30,013 bases of DNA from Verrucomicrobiota bacterium (lineage in GTDB: Bacteria; Chlamydiota; Chlamydiia; Chlamydiales; JAEYWL01). Positions within the stretch are counted from its first letter, which is position 1; every line of letters starts with the position of its first letter. The translations under genes and the position numbers were made by a program. Location: the NCBI GenBank assembly GCA_023428915.1, contig JAEYWL010000059.1, positions 1 through 30,013 on the forward strand, read 5' to 3'. Below the pieces are notes generated by a model. It searched no databases. It was not told the DNA's origin and saw only the letters and a list, made by a program, of their open reading frames with translations. This document shows, in pieces, positions 21,354 through 30,013 of the stretch.

Positions 21354-21749
21354 GTGAGTAAGAAATCAATTGAAGAATTCGTCAATGAATTAAGCGAATT
21401 GACAGTATTGGAAATGTCTGAACTAAAGACAGCTCTAGAAGAAAAGTGGGGCGTTAAAGCATCTGCTGGCGTTTCTATGATGGCTGCTATGCCAGCTGCC
21501 GGTGGCGCTGCAGCTCCTGCTGCAGAATCTACAGAATTCCAAGTAATTTTAGCTGAAGTTCCAGCTGACAAGAAAATTGGAGTTATCAAAGTTCTGCGTG
21601 AAATTACAGGACTTGGTCTGAAAGAAGCTAAAGAATTATCTGAATCAGCACCAAAGCCAATCAAAGAAACTGCTCCTAAAGCCGAAGCTGAAGACATCAA
21701 GAAAAAGATGGAAGATGCTGGAGCGAAAGTGACTTTGAAAGGTCTGTAA
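21354..21749 (+). CDS. rplL: 50S ribosomal protein L7/L12
   Basis: This 131-aa stalk protein recruits translation GTPases. The N-terminal dimerisation domain includes FVNELSELTVLEMSELKTAL. An Ala/Pro/Gly-rich hinge follows (AAMPAAGGAAAPAAES), then the C-terminal domain EVPADKKIGVIKVLREITGL with GLKEAKELSESAPK. The start codon is GTG-21354 with AGAGG upstream. A strong hairpin after the stop separates it from rpoB, consistent with higher need for L12 than for polymerase. Confidence 0.97.
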   Translation: MSKKSIEEFVNELSELTVLEMSELKTALEEKWGVKASAGVSMMAAMPAAGGAAAPAAESTEFQVILAEVPADKKIGVIKVLREITGLGLKEAKELSESAPKPIKETAPKAEAEDIKKKMEDAGAKVTLKGL

Positions 21750-21780
21750 GCACATTTTGTCAGCTGTTTAAGAAAAAAAA

Positions 21781-21812
21781 GAAAACAAGAGAGCAAAAGC
21801 TCTCTTGTTTTC
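21781..21812 (+). terminator. rplL-rpoB terminator/attenuator hairpin
   Basis: A perfect 14-bp stem (21781-21794 with 21799-21812; core ACAAGAGAGC) closes on an AAAA loop and is preceded by eight A and followed by TTTTCGCG and later T-rich sequence. The stem itself ends in four T. It probably terminates part of the ribosomal-protein transcript; the rpoB promoter starts 36 bases further on. Confidence 0.75.
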
Positions 21813-21847
21813 GCGTATTCATATTTTTAAAATTTTTTAGAGACTAC

Positions 21848-21877
21848 TTGAATAAAAACTCGCATTATTACTATAAT
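21848..21877 (+). promoter_or_regulatory. Promoter of rpoBC
   Basis: TTGAAT (21848-21853), an 18-base spacer and a perfect TATAAT (21872-21877) lie 87 bases before ATG-21965. Together with the upstream hairpin this gives rpoBC its own transcription start in addition to any read-through. Confidence 0.65.
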
Positions 21878-21964
21878 ACTCGGTTGGGGATATTCAAATT
21901 TAGTCATGCATTTCTTTTATATCGTATTTCCCGTTTAAAATCCAATACAGGGAGTCCTTGAAAA

Positions 21965-24900
21965 ATGTTGCAAAGGCCACCGCATAGGATGAGTTTTGGT
22001 GACAAGGAAGACATTATCGATCTTCCTAACCTCATAGAAATTCAAATTAAGTCATATAATCAATTCTTGCAAGCAGATAGATTTCCTGAAGAAAGGGAAA
22101 ATATTGGTTTACAGGAAGTTTTCAACGAGATTTTCCCGATAAAGTCCTACGATGAAAAAACGGTACTGGAATTTATCTCTTATAGTCTGGGAGTTCCTAA
22201 ATATAACCCCGATGAGTGCATTCGCCGTGGAATTACCTATAATGTTACCTTAAAAGTGCGTTTTCGCTTGACGGATGAGACAGGTATTAAGGAAGAAGAA
22301 GTCTACATGGGTACCATTCCTGTGATGACGAATAAGGGTACCTTTATTATCAATGGTGCCGAGCGCGTAGTTGTTTCTCAGTTGCATAGATCTCCCGGCA
22401 TTTGCTTCGAACAAGAGCGTCATTCCCGCGGAAATGTTATTTATTCGTTTAGAATTATCCCATATCGCGGCAGCTGGTTAGAAGGTGCGTTTGACACAAA
22501 CGATCTTATTTATATTTATATCGATCGTAAAAAACGACGCAGAAAAATCCTGGCCACTAGCTTCATTCGCACAATGGGCTATTCCTCTAATACAGACATC
22601 ATCGAAGAATTTTTCAGCACTTGCAAAGTAAAGCTGAAATCAGAAAAAGAGATCGCTAAGTATGTAGGTAAAATCTTAGCAGAAGATGTTATAGACGAAG
22701 AATCCGGCATTGTATTTGGCAAAGCCTCAGAAAAACTGACAACTGCAATGTTAAAACGCATTGTAGATGCAGGCATTCAGGTCATTAAAATTGCTGAAGA
22801 TGCAGATGAAACTAGCCCGATTATTAAAATGCTGGCTAAAGACCCGACAGATTCTTATGAAACAGCTCTAAAAGACTTCTACCGCAAAATACGTCCAGGC
22901 GAACCAGCTACTTTGTCTAATGCTCGTTCTGCTATTATGCGCCTATTCTTCGACCCAAAACGCTACAACCTCGGTAGGGTGGGCCGTTATAAACTCAACT
23001 CTAAGCTCGATGTAGAGATTGATGAAGAGCAATTGCAAAATGTCACGCTGACTAAAGAAGATGTTATTGGGGCGTTGAAATATTTAATTCGCCTTAAACA
23101 AGGTCATGATGATGTTTACATCGATGATATCGATCACTTAGGCAATCGCCGTGTCCGTTCTGTTGGCGAGTTAATTCAGAACCAGTGCCGCATAGGCCTG
23201 GCGCGTATGGAAAAAATCATCCGCGAGCGCATGAACTTATTTGATTTTACTTCCGATACCCTAACTCCTGGTAAAATCGTGTCAGCTAAAGCGTTATCTG
23301 GCGTACTTAAGGACTTTTTTGGCCGCTCGCAGCTATCGCAATTTATGGATCAAGCTAACCCTGTGGCTGAGCTTACCCACAAGCGCCGTTTATCTTCTCT
23401 TGGACCCGGCGGTTTGAACAGGGATCGCGCAGGCTTTGAAGTTCGCGACGTTCACGTCAGCCACTACGGAAGAATTTGCCCAATTGAGACACCTGAAGGG
23501 CCAAACATCGGTTTGATCACTTCACTGTCAGCGTTTGCAAAAATTAATGAATTTGGCTTTATTGAGACGCCATATAGAGTCGTACGCGACGGTATTGTTA
23601 CCGAAGAGATTGAGTACATGACAGCCGATCAGGAAGAGCGCCACATCATCGCTCAGGCATCTGCCCCTCTTGATAAGTATAACATGTTCCAAGAAAACAT
23701 TTGCTGGGCTAGACATCGCGGGGAGCAGATAGAGATCGAATCCTCCAAAATCACCCATATGGATGTATCTCCCAAGCAGCTCGTATCTATCGTCACAGGT
23801 TTGATACCATTCTTAGAGCATGACGATGCGAACCGCGCTTTGATGGGTTCAAACATGCAGCGCCAAGGCGTCCCTTTGCTTAAACCTGAAGCTCCTGTGG
23901 TGGGTACGGGGTTGGAAGCACGTGCTGCACGCGACTCTGGTGCAGTAGTGATCGCTATGGAAGACGGAGTAGTTGAGTATGTTGATGGGCAAAAAGTTGT
24001 CATCTCTCCAAAAGACAACCGTATGGATAAGAAGACTTATGTGTTGAATAAGTTCTTGCGTTCTAATGCTGGCACTTGTATCAACCAGCGTCCTCTTTGC
24101 AATGTAGGGGATAAAATTAAAGCGGGCGATGTAATTGCTGACGGACCAGCTACTGATAAAGGGGAAGTGGCCTTAGGCAAGAACGTTCTTGTGGCCTTTA
24201 TGCCTTGGTTTGGTTACAACTTCGAAGATGCGATCATTATTTCTGAGAAGCTGCTGCGCGAAGATTACTTTACTTCCATTCATATTGAAGAATTTGAAAT
24301 CACAGCCCGTGATACCAAATTAGGCAAGGAAGAAATCACACGCGATATTCCAAATGTTTCTGAGGAAGCATTAGTTAACCTCGGCGATGACGGCATTATC
24401 CGCATTGGTGCTGAAGTTAAAGCCGGCGATATTCTCGTGGGAAAAATTACACCAAAATCAGAGACAGAGCTGGCCCCTGAAGAACGCTTGCTGCGTGCCA
24501 TTTTCGGTGAGAAAGCTGCAGATGTTAAAGATGCATCTTTAACAGTCCCGCCAGGCACTGAAGGTGTCGTAATGGACGTAAAAGTGTTTAGCCGCCGCGA
24601 CCGTTTAACAAAATCTGATGATGAGTTAGTTGAAGAAGCTTCCAGATTAAAAGACTTGCAGCGCGAGTACAAAGCCAGACAGACGCAACTTAAGAATGAA
24701 AAACATGAAAAGTTGGGTGCGCTGCTGCTAAACGAACTGGCGCCAGGAACTGTAGTCCATAGAAGATCTGCTGAAATTATTCTTCATGAAGGGGAGCATA
24801 TTGGTTTGGAAGTTCTCGACATTATCGAGAAAGAACCGGTTGAAGACCTGTTAATGCCGGAGAATGAGATTTACAACACTCTGAAGCATATTCTTCGTGA

Positions 24901-25729
24901 ATATGAGGTGGCATTGCAAACTCTAGAGATGCAGTTTAAGACTGAAGTTGAGCATATGCGCAAGGGCGATACAGATCTTGACCCTGGCATTATCCGCCAA
25001 GTTAAGGTGTATGTTGCCTCTAAGCGCAAGCTTGAAGTCGGTGATAAAATGGCTGGACGCCATGGTAATAAAGGTGTTGTTTCCAAGATTGTTCCGGAAG
25101 CAGACATGCCTTTTCTCGATGACGGCACTCCTGTTGAAATCATCTTGAACCCGCTCGGCTTGGTGTCTCGTATGAATATGGGACAGCTATTTGAAACGCA
25201 TCTTGGCTTTGCTGCAAAACGTGCTGGCATAGCCGTGAAGAGCCCTGTGTTTGAAGGTTTCCCAGAAAAAGAGATCTGGAAAATGATGAAAAAAGAAGGG
25301 CTGCCTGAAGATGGCAAATCACATCTGTTTGATGGATGTACTGGCGACAGGCTAGATAATCGCGCAGTTGTCGGTTATATCTATATGTTGAAACTAGGAC
25401 ACCTTGTCGCAGATAAGATCCACGCCCGTGCGGTGGGGCCTTACTCGCTAGTCACTCAGCAGCCTCTGGGCGGTAAAGCGCAGATGGGCGGTCAGAGGTT
25501 TGGTGAGATGGAGGTGTGGGCAGCTGAAGCTTATGGAGCTGCACACTTATTGCAAGAGTTGTTGACCGTTAAATCTGACGATGTCGGCGGAAGAACTCGA
25601 ATCTATGAATCGATTGTAAAAGGTGAAAACCTTCTGCGAAGCGGTACACCAGAATCCTTTAATGTATTGATTAAGGAAATGCAAGGATTGGGTCTCGATA
25701 TTCGCCCGGAAACGATGATTCTAGAATAG
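21965..25729 (+). CDS. rpoB: DNA-directed RNA polymerase subunit beta
   Basis: This 1254-aa protein is intact along the family length (C. trachomatis about 1252). The rifampicin region runs from G453 and reads SQLSQFMDQANP, ELTHKRRLSSLGPGG and IETPEGPNIGL. Q459, D462, H472 and S477 correspond to E. coli Q513, D516, H526 and S531, all in the usual sensitive state. Catalytic-side segments include VAFMPWFGYNFEDAIIISEK, GDKMAGRHGNKGVVS and the C-terminal GGQRFGEMEVWAAEAYGAAH. ATG-21965 has GGGAG upstream; Met-9 is a weaker alternative. It is followed by rpoC after 108 bases containing a hairpin. Confidence 0.98.
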   Translation: MLQRPPHRMSFGDKEDIIDLPNLIEIQIKSYNQFLQADRFPEERENIGLQEVFNEIFPIKSYDEKTVLEFISYSLGVPKYNPDECIRRGITYNVTLKVRFRLTDETGIKEEEVYMGTIPVMTNKGTFIINGAERVVVSQLHRSPGICFEQERHSRGNVIYSFRIIPYRGSWLEGAFDTNDLIYIYIDRKKRRRKILATSFIRTMGYSSNTDIIEEFFSTCKVKLKSEKEIAKYVGKILAEDVIDEESGIVFGKASEKLTTAMLKRIVDAGIQVIKIAEDADETSPIIKMLAKDPTDSYETALKDFYRKIRPGEPATLSNARSAIMRLFFDPKRYNLGRVGRYKLNSKLDVEIDEEQLQNVTLTKEDVIGALKYLIRLKQGHDDVYIDDIDHLGNRRVRSVGELIQNQCRIGLARMEKIIRERMNLFDFTSDTLTPGKIVSAKALSGVLKDFFGRSQLSQFMDQANPVAELTHKRRLSSLGPGGLNRDRAGFEVRDVHVSHYGRICPIETPEGPNIGLITSLSAFAKINEFGFIETPYRVVRDGIVTEEIEYMTADQEERHIIAQASAPLDKYNMFQENICWARHRGEQIEIESSKITHMDVSPKQLVSIVTGLIPFLEHDDANRALMGSNMQRQGVPLLKPEAPVVGTGLEARAARDSGAVVIAMEDGVVEYVDGQKVVISPKDNRMDKKTYVLNKFLRSNAGTCINQRPLCNVGDKIKAGDVIADGPATDKGEVALGKNVLVAFMPWFGYNFEDAIIISEKLLREDYFTSIHIEEFEITARDTKLGKEEITRDIPNVSEEALVNLGDDGIIRIGAEVKAGDILVGKITPKSETELAPEERLLRAIFGEKAADVKDASLTVPPGTEGVVMDVKVFSRRDRLTKSDDELVEEASRLKDLQREYKARQTQLKNEKHEKLGALLLNELAPGTVVHRRSAEIILHEGEHIGLEVLDIIEKEPVEDLLMPENEIYNTLKHILREYEVALQTLEMQFKTEVEHMRKGDTDLDPGIIRQVKVYVASKRKLEVGDKMAGRHGNKGVVSKIVPEADMPFLDDGTPVEIILNPLGLVSRMNMGQLFETHLGFAAKRAGIAVKSPVFEGFPEKEIWKMMKKEGLPEDGKSHLFDGCTGDRLDNRAVVGYIYMLKLGHLVADKIHARAVGPYSLVTQQPLGGKAQMGGQRFGEMEVWAAEAYGAAHLLQELLTVKSDDVGGRTRIYESIVKGENLLRSGTPESFNVLIKEMQGLGLDIRPETMILE

Positions 25730-25746
25730 ACTTCTAGCAAGAATCA

Positions 25747-25777
25747 ATTGGCCCTTTTCAGCGAGGGAAGGGCCAAT
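25747..25777 (+). terminator. Hairpin between rpoB and rpoC
   Basis: A perfect 10-bp stem ATTGGCCCTT/AAGGGCCAAT (25747-25756 with 25768-25777) encloses an 11-base loop, 17 bases after the rpoB stop. No T-run follows directly (aggatattttaatt), so it is more likely an RNA-processing or stability element than a terminator. Both subunits are needed in equal amounts, which argues against strong termination. Confidence 0.55.
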
Positions 25778-25837
25778 AGGATATTTTAATTCCTCAGCTA
25801 AGATAATGTAGTCCTATAAATTTTTTGAGGAGAGCAC

Positions 25838-30001
<4,164 letters not shown>

Positions 30002-30013
30002 ACTAAAAGAAAT

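Noticed and set aside
21329..21796. 155-codon minus-strand frame opposite rplL
   Set aside because: Shadow frame; rplL is certain and the frame begins inside the terminator region.
24871..25317. 148-codon minus-strand frame inside rpoB
   Set aside because: Lies wholly within the conserved rpoB coding region and has no independent signals.
25727..25735. TAGACTTCT at the rpoB stop, resembling the GACTTCTT element ends
   Set aside because: Only eight or nine bases match, no partner end is present, and the following sequence forms an unrelated hairpin; likely chance.

Overview
This window is chromosomal DNA from a member of the phylum Chlamydiae, most likely an environmental (amoeba- or arthropod-associated) chlamydia rather than a Chlamydia sensu stricto. 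The main evidence is the gene order infA - tRNA-Thr - tuf - tRNA-Trp - secE - nusG - rplK - rplA - rplJ - rplL - rpoB - rpoC, which as I recall matches C. trachomatis, together with chlamydia-like EF-Tu, RpoB and RpoC sequences. Environmental lineages are suggested by the adenine deaminase, the kinase-like orphan and the repeat-rich intergenic DNA. I cannot assign family or genus from the sequence alone.

Left third (1-13.75 kb). A hairpin-dense gene-free stretch (1-438) leads into a minus-strand Ser/Thr-kinase-like gene with a low-complexity N-terminus (possible secreted effector). A divergent adenine deaminase gene (ade) follows. A 583-bp gene-free spacer made of nested inverted repeats separates ade from a six-gene minus-strand peptide ABC transporter operon, oppA1-oppA2-oppB-oppC-oppD-oppF, with two tandem lipoprotein binding proteins. 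Divergent from the operon are two plus-strand genes for exported proteins: a membrane-anchored 201-aa protein and an NHL/beta-propeller-like protein ending in a clear intrinsic terminator.

Middle (13.75-16.65 kb). This is accessory DNA. It holds an 829-bp transposase-less composite repeat with TA flanks, containing hexanucleotide arrays and two inverted copies of a structured repeat also found at the left end of the window. Next come a small coiled-coil protein gene, a 126-bp fold-back MITE-like element that fills the spacer to sufE, sufE itself (minus strand), and a 323-aa orphan.

Right half (16.65-30.0 kb). This is the conserved translation/transcription supercluster, all on the plus strand. 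It contains initiation factor IF-1, tRNA-Thr(GGT), EF-Tu, tRNA-Trp(CCA), SecE, NusG, ribosomal proteins L11, L1, L10 and L7/L12, and the RNA polymerase beta and beta' subunits. Internal promoters are visible before infA, tRNA-Thr/tuf, rplK and rpoB. Strong hairpins lie after tuf, after rplL and between rpoB and rpoC, so expression is probably adjusted segment by segment. All of these genes look intact.

The most unusual material is in the intergenic repeats: (i) a three-copy structured element whose backbone is conserved while its hairpin stems differ but remain paired, (ii) TA-flanked fold-back elements sharing a GACTTCTT terminus, (iii) inverted hexanucleotide arrays duplicated about 0.5 kb apart, and (iv) a 100-bp hairpin spanning the kinase stop codon.
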